Notes under the pieces: model-generated
Databases searched by the model: none
What the model saw: the letters and a program-made list of their open reading frames with translations, nothing else
Told to the model about the DNA's origin: nothing
Part shown: piece by piece, positions 36,420-47,278 of the stretch
Numbering within the stretch: the first letter of the stretch is position 1
Layout: every line of letters begins with the position of its first letter
Position numbers and translations under genes: made by a program
DNA from: Tamarix chinensis
Lineage: Eukaryota; Streptophyta; Magnoliopsida; Caryophyllales; Tamaricaceae
Assembly (NCBI GenBank): GCA_030549775.1
Contig: CM060177.1
Coordinates: 67,385,638 to 67,449,637 of the forward strand
Direction: 5' to 3'
DNA length: 64,000 nucleotides

Positions 36420-37560
36420 ATTTTTCTATTTTTCCATTTCCTTCTTTTACCCTTTTTTTTCCTTTTCTTCTCTTTTTTTCCTTCTTCCCCCTTCCTTGGG
36501 CCGTCCGCCCGGCCTGCACAGCCCCTCTCCCCGCGCATTGGGCCTTCGGCCCCTCTCTCCCGCCTCACCCCTTCTCTCCCTCGCGCACCGTCCAACCCGT
36601 CCCTCCAGCCCGCCTCTCCTTTTTCCCCCTGGACCGGCCGGCTGCCTATTTTCTTTTCCAGCGCCGGTCCAGCCGCCCGTCCCTTTCTTCTTCTCCTTTC
36701 TTCCTCCTCCGACGCCCGACTCTTCTGCCATTGTCGAGCGTCGACTGCCACCTACAACCTGGCCACCACCTACCTCCCTCTCCCTCTCTCTCTTCCCCCG
36801 TCGTTTTCTTTCTTTTTTGAGCCAAACCGGCCCTGGACCACAACCCCGCATGCCTCTCCCCTTTCCTTCTTCTTCCCCTCCTTTCTCCCTGCCAACCGAC
36901 AGCCCTGCCACCACTGCAGCACCGCCGGCCAGCCCTGCCCCCTCTCTTCTCCCTCTTCTTTTCTTCAGCTCCCAAGCCCTTCATTCCCACATTTTTCGAG
37001 CCTAATATCCCTCCCCCGAGCTCTCCCTTCTCTCCTTCCTTCTTCCCCATCCTTTTCTGTTTTTTTTTCTTCTCACCGCCGCCCGCCGCCGCTCGAACCA
37101 CCAAGCCCAGCCCTGCGCCGCCTTCTGCCACCGTCTACTACCACCCTGCACCACCACGCCGCCCCTCGAGCCCTACACTCCCTCCCTTCTCGACTCTTTC
37201 TCTTTTCCTCCCCAGTTTTTCTCCTTACCACCGAGCCACCTGCAACCACCATTTCCGCCGCCGTCCGGCCATCTCTGCCGCCACCTAACCCGCCGTTCGA
37301 CACCCTGAAACCTCCTCTACAATCGCCACCCATTACTTAGCCAAAAAGAGCCCCTAAACCCCTCCATTTTTCCCTCTCTTTTTCCTTCCTTCACAGCCGC
37401 CTCTCCGCCGCCTTGTGCCGCCTCAAAACCACCCTTAGCCTCCACCTACACCCCCTCTTCACTTCTGCACCATTCACTTGCCTTAGAACCTCCCCTAACC
37501 ACCTTCTTTTCTAGCCTAAAGACCCTAACCCGAAAATGGTTTATTTTTCTCCCTTCACCC
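36420..37560 (+). repeat. Pyrimidine/G+C-rich block of the giant LTR
   Basis: C/T-rich on the sense strand with many CG and GCCGCC runs, followed by 'ccgccgtccggcc'-like stretches. Chance open frames (169 codons forward, 161 and 155 reverse) occur. The Pro/Ser/Leu-rich forward frames partly resemble those of 21320-22231 but shift between frames, which argues against coding. It may act as the transcribed leader or promoter region of the LTR; that is inference. Confidence 0.65.
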
Positions 37561-37597
37561 CCTTCGAACCCTTTTCTCCCCATAATTTTGCATGAGA

Positions 37598-37621
37598 CTC
37601 ACGCTGTTCATGCAGCGTGAG
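37598..37621 (+). other. Perfect 9-bp hairpin CTCACGCTG/CAGCGTGAG
   Basis: 6-base loop TTCATG. Same position as 21115-21138 in the inverted copy; the stem is retained though the loop has changed. Confidence 0.75.
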
Positions 37622-38259
37622 CTCCCCTTCATCTTAAAAATTGTTTGGATAATTTTTAAAGGTATAATGGTATTTTATGTTAAGTGTTTTATTAATTAAA
37701 ATTTATGAAGTTTTATGCTTTGGTTCTTATTTCTAACATAAGTATGATGGATATTATTTTTAGGTGTTGAGTTGATAATTATGCTTGGTAAGATTTGATA
37801 TTTTGCGGGATTAAGGTAACCGTTAATCCTCCCTTAAATATATGGAAAAACGCATGCTAGCACATTTAGGGTTTAGTATGATTTTATGCATGTTTTGTAT
37901 GCTTAGCATGATATGTTTATGGTTTCTTATATTGTTTGTTAAAAAGAAAAAGCATGATAACTTTTATGCTATATGTAGGTATGTTAAATAAAGAAGGAGT
38001 TGGAGTATGGATAGAAATGTTAAACACTTGTTTATGATGTACCATGTTGTTAATGCATGAATGATGTTATTGTTTAAGGGTATTTTAGTAATTATGCTTA
38101 TGAGATAAATAAATCAATGTGTGTAGTTGCTAATGAGTATTATGTTGAAAAATGAAAAGTTGGTGGACTTAGATGATAAAAATGAAGTATTAATATCATT
38201 ATTTTATGTAGTGTTAGTAAATTCATAAAAATGGTGAATAAAGGGGTTGAGTGGAAATT

Positions 38260-39470
38260 TTATGAGTGGAAAGGGTATTTCGGTAATTTTTGAGATAAAA
38301 GAATAATATGGGAATTTTATGATTAAATGGTCAAATGATAAATTACAAGTAAAGGATAAAATTGTAAGTTGTGAGAAAGAAGGGTAAAATGGTAATTTTG
38401 GAAGTAGGGGTAAAATAGTAATTTTGGATTAAGGAGGGCATTATGGTAATTGTTCAAGTAAAAAGGGCATTATGGTAATTTTGGAGGTAGAGGGGCAAAA
38501 TCGTAATTTCATAAGTAAAGGGTAATATGGTAAATTTTATAAGTGAATGGCGAAGTGGAAATTTATAAGTAAAGGGGTAATATGGTAAATTGGAAAAGAA
38601 GGGCAAAATGGTAATTATGTAAGGAAAGATAAAGATGGTAATCTTGGATGTAAAAGGGTAAAATAGTAATTTGTAAATTAAAAGATGTATGGTGGCAATT
38701 TTCATAAATAAAAGGATATTATGGTAAAATTGGATGTAAGGGGTAAAATGGTAATTTTGTAAATGAAAGGATATTATGGTAAACTTGGGAGTAAGGGGTA
38801 ACTTGGTAATTATGATAACGACAAAAGATAATTTAGCAATTAAATTATGATTGTAGAAGGGCAATTGGATAAGTATGATACTATAGAAGGGTAATTTGGT
38901 AAATTAACCAATTAAAGGGCATTATGGTAATTTTAATAATGGAGAAGGGTAATATAGTAATTTTGATTATGAAAAAGGGTAAATTAATATTGGTAATTAC
39001 GAAGAAGAGTAATTTGGGATTTGTGATAATTAAAAAGGGTAAATGGCAATTAAAATAATTGAGAGGGGTAAAATGGTAATTACGATAAAGGAGAAGGGCA
39101 ATTTGGTAATTTGTTCAACTAAATGGGCAATTTGGTAATTTAGCCGATAAAAGGGTAAAGTGATAATTGTTTAACCAACTAAAGGGGCAAAATAGTAATC
39201 ATGATAATGAAGGAGGGTAATTTAGTAATTTATCCAACTCAAGGGCAATTTAGTAATTATAACAAAGGAGAAGGGCGATCTGGTAATATAACCAACCAAA
39301 AGGGAAATATGATAAGTGTAGTAATTATGAGGGGTGAATGGTGATCTAAAAAGTGTAGGAGACAATTTGGTAATCTAAAGTGGACAAGGGGTAATTTGGT
39401 AATTATGCAACCTTAAGGGTAATGTGGTAATTTATCAAGTAAGGAACGGATACCTAACAATTATATAAGT
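38260..39470 (+). repeat. Kilobase-scale TGGTAAT degenerate array
   Basis: About 30 units like GGGGTAAAATGGTAATTTTG and AAGGGCAATTTGGTAATT, irregularly spaced by 25-50 bp over 1.2 kb. Collinear with 19380-20510. Confidence 0.82.
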
Positions 39471-39869
39471 AAAGGGCAAATGAGTAATTTGTACCTAACA
39501 CGTCTTTGAGATTGTGGAACATTAATATGATTAAATAATGCTGATTAGCCAAGTAAGAGTATTTGATAATTAGGATGGCCTTAATGGTTTCTCTGTGACA
39601 TCCTGGATAATCCTCTGAATAAGAAACGATTAATGATATCGAAACGATTGAAAGTGAATAAGTATCGGATTATCGTGCTTTCTGTGATCACCTTAATTAA
39701 GACACTATTACTTAAAGTGAAAGACGTCGAGATCAGGAATGGTGACTCCTTAGGGGTCGCTACCCTAAGGACGTGGTTTAGTCCACGATTATTCTGGTAT
39801 TTGCTGGTGTGCCTTTGTGCCCCAGCCAGGCCCTATATCTTACTCTTCCTAGCTCTACGGACCTAGTTA

Positions 39870-40040
39870 GGGGGTATGCATACTTATGGATTAGGTGTCC
39901 TTGTCGGTAGGGTACTGAGTTAGCTTTATGCACCAGTACGACCAGGGTACCTTTGCGTCCTTGGGTTCATGGTTGAAGGGTACTGATTAGCTGATATGCA
40001 CTGGTACGACCGGTGTACCTTTGTGTCCCGGATTATCGAT
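39870..40040 (+). repeat. GTACC/CCGGT paired-unit block
   Basis: Units 'ttgcaccagtacgaccagggtaccttt' and 'gcactggtacgaccggtgtacctttgtgtcc', each containing a near-palindromic CCGGTGTACC or CAGGGTACC. Confidence 0.65.
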
Positions 40041-40146
40041 CTCCCATTCGAGGCAAATAAATAAGATTGACGTGCTGATTAAATAAAGGAAAGATACTAT
40101 TATTGAAAGTGAAATATTAATGAGCCGGGCCCAAATGATTTATGAT

Positions 40147-40620
40147 ATTGCGTACCGGTCCACCGGTTATAATAGTGGTTCAGGAGCGTGTTGCCCTGGT
40201 GTGTGATTATGAGTACCGGTCCACCGGATATAATAGTGGTCCAGGAGCGTGTTGCCCTGGTATGTGATTATGAGTACCGGTCAACCGGTTATAATAGTGG
40301 CCAGGAGCGTTGTGCCCTAGATGATGATTACATATATATTCCGGTCCACCGGCAATAATAGTGGGGGTCCCGAGCTCAATAAAATCGGTTATGTATGTGA
40401 ATAAGATTATGGATGTGAATAAGATTATGGAAAAATACTAATCACTTATAGTGGAACACCATGTGAGTCGGGGCCAGACCGGTCCACCGGCAAATAATAG
40501 TGGTCAGGTGCGTTCTGCCCTATGTGTTTATCTTCCGGTCCACCGGCAATAATAGTGGTCAGAGGCGTTCTGCCCTGAGTGTATACTTTCTGGTCCACCG
40601 GCTATAATAGTGGGGTTCTC
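40147..40620 (+). repeat. CCGGTCCACCGG...ATAATAGTGG array
   Basis: Seven to eight units of about 55-62 bp: taCCGGTCCACCGGttataatagtgg, then tcaggagcgtgttgccctgg, then a short linker. The two last units end with tgggg instead. Two blocks are separated by the box ACTAATCACTTATAGTGGAACACC. Confidence 0.87.
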
Positions 40621-41140
40621 GTACTCACATGGATATAAAATATGATATTGATGGATTAATGACAGAATAATGGCTTAAGGCCCAAAGTATCGATCGTGAC
40701 TTATAAAGTGTTATGTTTGTCATTGTTATGTATGCATCTCTCATTATTTATATGTGTGTGGCTTGCATTGTGTGTCGTATGCGGGCCTATCTTTAAGTGT
40801 GGTATTAAAGGGTTACTCAGTACCGTAGTACTGAAGGGATTCCCTTTATGGGGCCCCTGCCTATTCAATGGGCAGTGCCCTTGCAGGTATTTTCAGGTGC
40901 TACTCAAGTGGGTTACGGGAAGGAGAGTAAGGAATTTTCCGGTATCATGGCTTTTTCTCTTTCTCATTTAATTTCTCGATTTTAAATGTTAACGTTGTTA
41001 AAGTAACCACCATTGGTGGATTTTATTCCTGAAAACGATTTGATGCGCTACTCTGATTTAAATATGTTGAAGCTTGCAATTTACTCTGATTTATGCATGT
41101 TGAATGTCTTTCGAATTGTATTTCATTTTCTTAGCCTTAG

Positions 41141-41186
41141 CACTTGGTACTGGAACGGTATGAGTGAACCGGTCTGGTACTAAGTG
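41141..41186 (+). other. Long imperfect hairpin near the LTR 3' end
   Basis: Arms CACTTGGTACTGGAACGGT (41141-41159) and ACCGGTCTGGTACTAAGTG (41168-41186), 8-base loop ATGAGTGA; 18 of 19 positions pair with three G-U. Ends 100 bp before the LTR terminus. Confidence 0.78.
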
Positions 41187-42379
41187 TGGCGGTAATACTC
41201 CCAAAGTTCATATTTTATTTATCTGCTTCCGCTATTATCTTTTAATAAAACGAAATTTTTCAGTAGTGAATTTTGGGGGTGTTACAAGTTCACTAAGGGG
41301 GGATATGAGGTTGACCTAAGTACCTCATGATCCATGAGCGAAGATTTAATAAGGGAGGAATGACCAAAATAAATGAGAGTTGGGGAACCATTCATGAAAG
41401 TCGTAAAATTTGCATGGTGACTTGGGGTGTTTGCATGGGATGGCTAGACCTTGCATGGGCATGATCCTTACGTGTGGAAAGTTGATTTGGGTTGTAAGTA
41501 AGAGCTTGGGAGAGTTTTGGAATGATTGTAGACTTAGTATGAAAAATAGTACGTAAGTTGGTGCATAAGAGACCTTATTAGGGTTTTGTGTGTAAGTGGG
41601 TGTTGGGGAGTCTGCATGGAGTGTTTAAATTATGCATGGGAATGAATCTTACGTGAGGAAAGTTGATTTAAGAAGTAAATAAGATAATGTCAAAGTTACG
41701 GGTCCATTGGAGACTTGGGATGAAAAATAGTACGTAGGTTGGTGCAAGGGTGTATAAGGAATCCGATTAGGGTTTTTGGGAGAAAGTGAAAATTTGGGAA
41801 GTACAAAAGTAAGAATGATTAAGGAAGGGTGGAGTATGGGTTAGAGTGAGATTTCATTTATATAAAAGGTGAGTATAGGTTCCCATGTGGAAGAAGAGAC
41901 TTTGGGATGAAAAGAGAGATGTTACTTGTGGGAGAAGAAAGGTACTAAGGTTGAGGCGATCAACTAGGGTTTTCATGGTTATGTGTTGAATCGAAAGGTA
42001 AAGTGATATGTTTTGGGAGAGGATCTAATTGAGGTAAGATGTGGGGCGTTGAATGAGGTAAAGGTAGCGTAAGTAGGAGAAGGTTGGGCCACATCGGCCC
42101 AATTAGGGTTTTCAAGGGAAAACCCTAGGGGGTGATGGGAGGTGGAGTTGATGTCATGAGTGTAGGGCATAACCCACACCCGTAGGGGTTGACTCTTTCA
42201 TCTAAAGGTAAGTGTAAAGGGAATGGATGTCGGGGTGTGATAAGGGGCGCAGGAGTCTCAAGATATGGGACGGGCCCCCTGGGGAGGATAGACGTAGAGG
42301 GTAGTTGATATGCATGTCAAGGGTGGAACCTCATTTAATAAGACACGAATAAGATACTAATTACTTAAAGAGTAAGATT

Positions 42380-42770
42380 GTTGAGCCGGGCCTAGACCAA
42401 TCCACCGGCATAATAGTGGCCAGGTGCCGGGGTGCCCTGGAGACCGATCCACCGGCGTATAATAGTGGTTAGGTGCGTTCTGCCCTATAAGTGACCGATC
42501 CACCGGCTATAATAGTGGGGTTCCTGTACTCGTATGGATTAACAAAGATTATGGTGTGAAATGACTTATAAATAAATCATGGAAAGATACGTTATAATCA
42601 CAGTGAAACACCATGAGAGTCGGGGCCAGACCGATCCACCGGCATAATAGTGGCCAGGAGCGTTCTGCCCTGGAGACCGATCCACCGGCATATAATAGTG
42701 GTTAGGTGTGTTCTGCCCTATAAGTGACCGATCCACCGGCTATAATAGTGGGGTTCCCGCACTTTCATGG
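42380..42770 (+). repeat. CCGATCCACCGGC...ATAATAGTGG array
   Basis: Two near-identical triplets of units (42385-42515 and 42630-42755): gaCCGATCCACCGGCataatagtgg, ccaggagcgttctgccctgg, next unit. The separator is the conserved ATCACAGTGAAACACCATGAG box. Each triplet ends in gtggggttcc. Confidence 0.87.
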
Positions 42771-43285
42771 ATTCATAACAATTATGATGTGAATCGACTA
42801 TAATTATCAGAGTTATGAAAAGAAGAAGTTGGGTTGGACCATAACCGACCTACATCATCCATAATATTACATGTTGCTTATGTGATTGAGTTGTGTGTGT
42901 TATGTTGTATGATGGTATGCTTGGCCTTAGCGCACCTGCGCCCTTACTCAGTATTGGACCCATACTAATACTACCTTGATTGAATGGGTCCTGTGATGAT
43001 CTACTGATGGTGGGGAGCATACCTCCTATGCAGGTTTGATCGATTACTAATTTGGGGTGGAAGGCTTGACTTGAGTGAGTAGGCGGTCCGGATATTGGTC
43101 CCTTGGGATCTGTTTTATTTAGCTATACTTTGTACTACGCTTCTTGTTTTGAAACTGTACTCTTAAGTTGTATTCCTAAACGATATTCTAACTGTTGTTG
43201 ACTCGTGTTTTCGTGAATGATCTATGTTAACTATGTACCTATGTTTTGAGGATTCTTACTTAATGATTGTTTAGTTTAGCCTTAG

Positions 43286-43331
43286 CACTTAGTATCGGAA
43301 CGGTAGGAGTGAACCGGTCTGGTACTAAGTG
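43286..43331 (+). other. Long imperfect hairpin near the LTR 3' end
   Basis: Arms CACTTAGTATCGGAACGGT and ACCGGTCTGGTACTAAGTG around loop AGGAGTGA; 18 of 19 positions pair. Compared with 41141-41186 the 5' arm differs at four bases, and pairing is kept at each, by Watson-Crick or G-U pairs. Ends 99 bp before the LTR terminus. Confidence 0.78.
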
Positions 43332-43430
43332 TGGCGGTAATACCCCCAAGTTTACGGTTTTAATTCTTTCGCTTCCGCTAAACCTTTGATTTAAACGAAA
43401 TTTTTCAGTAGCTAATTTGGGGGTGTTACA

Positions 43431-43960
43431 TATAGGGTCTTGAAGACCCCTTCTACTCTTTCATTTTCTACCATTCTAAATCATATTTAACCTACACACA
43501 TAAGACTTGGTTTCAACATCTAATGGTTAGGTTATACATATTTTATCTTTTTATAAATATAATAATAATGGTAAACTGTGAATTTTTTTTGTAACTATAA
43601 CCAAATGGTTTCCATTTATTTTTATCTGAATTATATTTTTAATAATTGATCAACTAACCACTCTAATTTGATTATCGGTCAAGAGGTCAGGATAGAGCCC
43701 AATATTAAAAGCCCACATTGCCTAAATATAAGAAGCACACAACAAAGGTTTGAATTTTAAAGAAATATTATTTGTCTACTAGTGAATGTCACGTATTTCA
43801 AAAAATATACAGATAAATGAAATAATAAAATAATTATCAAAAGTTAAATTTAAAATAAATTTTACCGTGCCTCTTATATTGTGTGGATATGCACTAATTA
43901 AATCAATACAAAGATCTAAAATATGTTAAAGGGGATTATGATTATAAAATGTTAGGATTA

Positions 43961-44007
<47 letters not shown>

Positions 44008-44210
44008 TAACATATAGATACTTGGAGGAGTAATAATAATTGATTATTTGTTGTTGTTGTAGGTTTAAAAATAGTATAAATTTTAAAAATTTATGCTTTA
44101 AAATTAGTTGTTTAAGATCAAAATACTCATCCTTACATATATTTAATATTTTTGGAAAATTAAAAATCATTGGTGCCTATAAAATAATTATGAAACTATA
44201 AATCACCAAC
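43431..44210. other. AT-rich interval without recognised genes
   Basis: Between the solo LTR and the Harbinger element. Holds only a dinucleotide repeat and short chance frames. Confidence 0.55.
43963..44002 (+). repeat. (AT)20 microsatellite
   Basis: Uninterrupted AT for 40 bp. Confidence 0.95.
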
Positions 44211-44731
44211 TTAGCCCTCATTTGGTATTACTTATTTTTAATAACAACTTTTAGATCAAAATTACTTTTATTTATCTACTTTTTAAAAAGTACTTTGATT
44301 AGTAAAATATATGTTTGTTTTTACTTTTATTATATAAGTGATTAATACTAAAACACTACTTATTATACCTCATTAGTGTTTGGTTTTCATTCTTTTACAA
44401 ATTTACTTTTTATTTCCCACTTTTAATTTTTATCTTCCTATATATATATGTCTTTTGGTAATAATTATTATATAAATTATATAATATAAAATTATAAAAA
44501 TCATATGAAACATAAAAAATATAAAAAAAATATAAAAAGTATAAAGATATTATAAAGTATTAAAAATTGTAAAATAAAAATTATAATTTTTTAAAAAAAA
44601 TTATGTACAATCATTAAACAAATTTTATAAAATTCACTAACATATAAAATTCAAATAGTGATAATGATTAAACTTTATATTATTCAATAAAAATTCTTAC
44701 ATTCATAATAAACATCATAAAATCAAATAAT

Positions 44732-45968
44732 TTAATGATGTGCATGATAAATATCATTTGTAATCGTACACTGTACCATTTCTATTTCTCTAGCAGCTCT
44801 ACCCTCTACATGTTGTCCAACATCTGTATTCCTATTGTTTTCTTCATATATTTCTCTGCTACAAAAATCATCAAATAATATATCATCCATTCTATTCAAT
44901 CTAATAAAATTATGGATTGTTATTGTTGTAATGACAATAAATATTTATTGTTCTAAACTATAATTTGGCATCTGCTTCAATATGGAAAAATGAGCCTTCA
45001 AAACACCCAAGCAACGCTCAATCATATTTCATACTGACGAGTGTAAATGATTGAATAACTCTTCTTTTCCTTGTGGACCACCAACTCTTTGAAAATCGGA
45101 TAAATGATACCTTGTATCCTTGAATGGTGCAAAATAGCCAGATGTATTGTGATAACCTAAATCAACAACATAATATTTACCTACATAAAATTTAAGTTCA
45201 TATTATTCAACTATAATATTTTATACTTAACATATAAAATAATGTTCTATTTACCTCGAGGAGGATGAGGAAAATTTTTGTTGAGAATTTGAATACAGTG
45301 TTGGAATATTCAAGAATCATGAGCCGACCCCTCCCATCCAGCTTCCATAAATATGAACAACATATCAAAAGAATAAGCTGCCATAATATTTTGGGAACAC
45401 ACTCCTTTACGATTATGATAGGGTGTTTGTTCATTATTTGGAACACAAGCATCGATATGTATTCCATCTATCGCTCCTACACAATCTTTAAAATAAGGCC
45501 AAAGTCTTGAATCATTTATGATCTCAAGAGGGACCTCATCAAGGCTTCGATGAGGCCTTATAATCACACCAGCAATATTTGATATAGTAATTAAAATCTT
45601 GTTGAAATATCTATTAATGGTCTCTCCAGAGTGCTGAAATCGATCTTGCACAACTCTATTCCTTTTATTGTGGCCAACTGTATATAAAAAAAATCGCCAC
45701 TTGTTCTTCAACTGTCACATTATAAGTATCACTTAGCAACCTCCTTAATCTTAAAAAACTTGATAACCTTAAAAAAGCATCATTCTTCATTCTAAATAAA
45801 TCTTGGCATAGCCTATCATGACCATTTAATATACATTAAGCAAACTGGTGACCTATTTCAAAAGATTCCAAACAAGCTTACTTTTCAATAATTGTCTTTC
45901 TTCTCTTTCGCAAATGTCGTAGTACAAGTAAAAGTAGTAGTAGTAGTTTTTTTTTCCCAATCATCCAT
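44732..45968 (-). pseudogene. Harbinger transposase (DDE superfamily), inactivated
   Basis: Start MDDWEKKK at 45968. After in-frame stops comes LESFEIGHQF, then CILNGHDRLCQDLFRMKNDAF, then VEEQVAIF. A run of eight A at 45686-45693 shifts the frame by one. The next block has the motifs RFQHSGETINRYF, FKDCVGAIDGIHI (first catalytic Asp), YHNRKGVCSQNIMAA and AGWEGSAHDS (second Asp), followed by TGA where the family has Arg, probably CGA to TGA. A 74-bp intron (45181-45254, GT-AG) is recognisable. Then VVDLGYHNTSGYFAPFKDTRYHL, another TGA, and MIERCLGVLKAHF with the catalytic Glu. Stop at 44732. All three acidic residues survive despite the stops, so inactivation looks fairly recent. Confidence 0.85.
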
Positions 45969-46294
45969 CTATTCAAAATGAAGGCATCACTTATATTATA
46001 TGTATATCCAATATATATGCATAAAATTATATACAACAAACAACATTTATGTTTTCCATCGAAGAACATGAATATTTCAAAGCTAATTCAAGAAAATATG
46101 ATATGCATATGATTGATTGGCTAAAGTTTATCAAAGGTAGACTATTCTAAAATACTAAAAGTAAAGAGTCCAAACAATTACATAAGTTCAACATAAATAA
46201 CACAATTCATACTTCATAGTTTTACAAATAGAAAAATAAAACCCTCAAAGAAATTAGTCTTTTACAAAATACCATAATAATCTAACATCCTTGA

Positions 46295-47278
46295 TCAATT
46301 CTTAGATGGATCTCTTAAAGATTTCAACCAAACATTACACCTTTGGGGAGCTATATACATCCATATGTCTTTGTTATCAGGATCCTTGAAAGCATTAGTA
46401 CCGAGGATAAATAACTCATTAGAAATTTCATCAGCCATAGCATTTAGAATAGCTAAACATTTTTTATGGTGAGGGTTGTTGAAGCTTGAGGTGTTGGCAA
46501 AGGAGGATCATCGTTACTCTTAAATACAGATTCACATAATTGTAGCAACTTATTATCAAGCTTTTCACTAGCTAGCTCCTTTTTCTTATGAGAACTAGAT
46601 TGTTGACTCTTAGAACGCTTGTTGCTTGAGTTTTCCTTTTAGCATGTCCCACCATCTGAATCACTAGAATCACAACCCTCAGTCTCAATAATTTTTTGGC
46701 ATTTAGAAGGACCCGTATTACTTGTTCTTAACTCTTCATCATCCTTATCGAAACTTGGATGAGTCCCTTGAGATGGAGCCCATGAATATTCTCCGGTTGT
46801 ATGAGTATCACCAAAGATTAACTAAAGCTCATCTAAATAGGCAATTGACTTGTTACGAAAGTGCTTACAACTTGGGTTTTGCTAGAATAAAAAATTGAAA
46901 TTATTACACACTATATATCATAACTAAAAAAATATGTGAAAATAAATAATAGCTATAATTTACCTGAATAAATGTCTTCCATCTATCCTCCCCACAAGTG
47001 ATTGCACCTATTATTAGGTCTCTCCTAAGTTCAGTTTCACTTTCAAGTTTCACCCATGCTAGGTAATCTTTTTTCGTTGAACTAAAATGATATTTTACTT
47101 GAACTTTCTGGTATCGCACATTCTTAATCCTAGTAAGACCATCAATAATATTGGACCATCCAATCTTGTCGAAACTTGAGCTAGGTCTATTGCTTTTCTT
47201 AAACTCCTCAACACATAATTGAACAAAGGTTTGATGCCTTGATTCAGTCTAATGTGCAATATTTGATGAAGATACCAT
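46295..47278 (-). pseudogene. Myb/SANT-like ORF1 protein of Harbinger element, inactivated
   Basis: ATG at 47278 (MVSSSNIAH, then TAG where the family has Trp). The Myb/SANT-like region follows: SRHQTFVQLCVEEF, KSNRPSSSFDKIGWSNIIDG, KVQVKYHFSSTKKDYLAWVKL and TCGEDRWKTFIQ. An intron at 46882-46963 (GT-AG) joins to PSCKHFRNKSIAYLDEL. A Ser/Lys-rich linker and, after one frameshift, an end region with CLAILNAMADEISNELF and NVWLKSLRDP complete it. In this superfamily the Myb-like protein helps the transposase bind DNA and enter the nucleus. The first stop and the frameshift make it a pseudogene here. Confidence 0.75.

Larger units (their letters stand above)
36104..41286 (+). mobile_element. 5.18-kb plus-sense solo LTR (giant-LTR subfamily)
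   Basis: Starts TGTAATCCCCCAAAAATTTC and ends AGTGAATTTTGGGGGTGTTACA. Perfect target duplication AGTTC (36099-36103 and 41287-41291). 5,183 bp, collinear with the inverted copy 17515-22683 and only 14 bp longer, so the two derive from one family by separate insertions. Internal map: AT-rich 36110-36420; pyrimidine/G+C-rich 36420-37560; hairpin 37598-37621; AT-rich 37650-38250; TGGTAAT array 38260-39470; conserved box 39710-39790; GTACC block 39870-40040; CCACCGG array 40147-40620; terminal hairpin 41141-41186. Confidence 0.92.
35365..43430 (+). mobile_element. 2.9-kb plus-sense solo LTR hosting a 5.2-kb solo LTR
   Basis: Starts TGAAATACCCCAAAAATCC and ends CTAATTTGGGGGTGTTACA. Perfect target duplication TATAG at 35360-35364 and 43431-43435. 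Subtracting the inner insertion 36104-41286 and its duplication leaves about 2,878 bp. There is no primer site, gag or second LTR. The 3' arm matches 1-1847 of this window, defining a subfamily. Order: AT-rich start with 'accctaatcc', then (after the insertion) G-rich region with 'cctag-gg-gttttc' motifs, array 42380-42770, hairpin 43286-43331. Confidence 0.88.

Noticed and set aside
36447..37131. Overlapping 155-169 codon frames on both strands
   Set aside because: Same G+C-rich LTR block; low-complexity Pro/Ser or Gly/Arg/Glu translations with no domain.
38454..38864. 136-codon minus-strand frame with YPFTYK-type repeats, also seen at 19997-20471
   Set aside because: It is the translation of the TGGTAAT array. 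Units change frame constantly, so the resemblance between copies comes from the DNA repeat.
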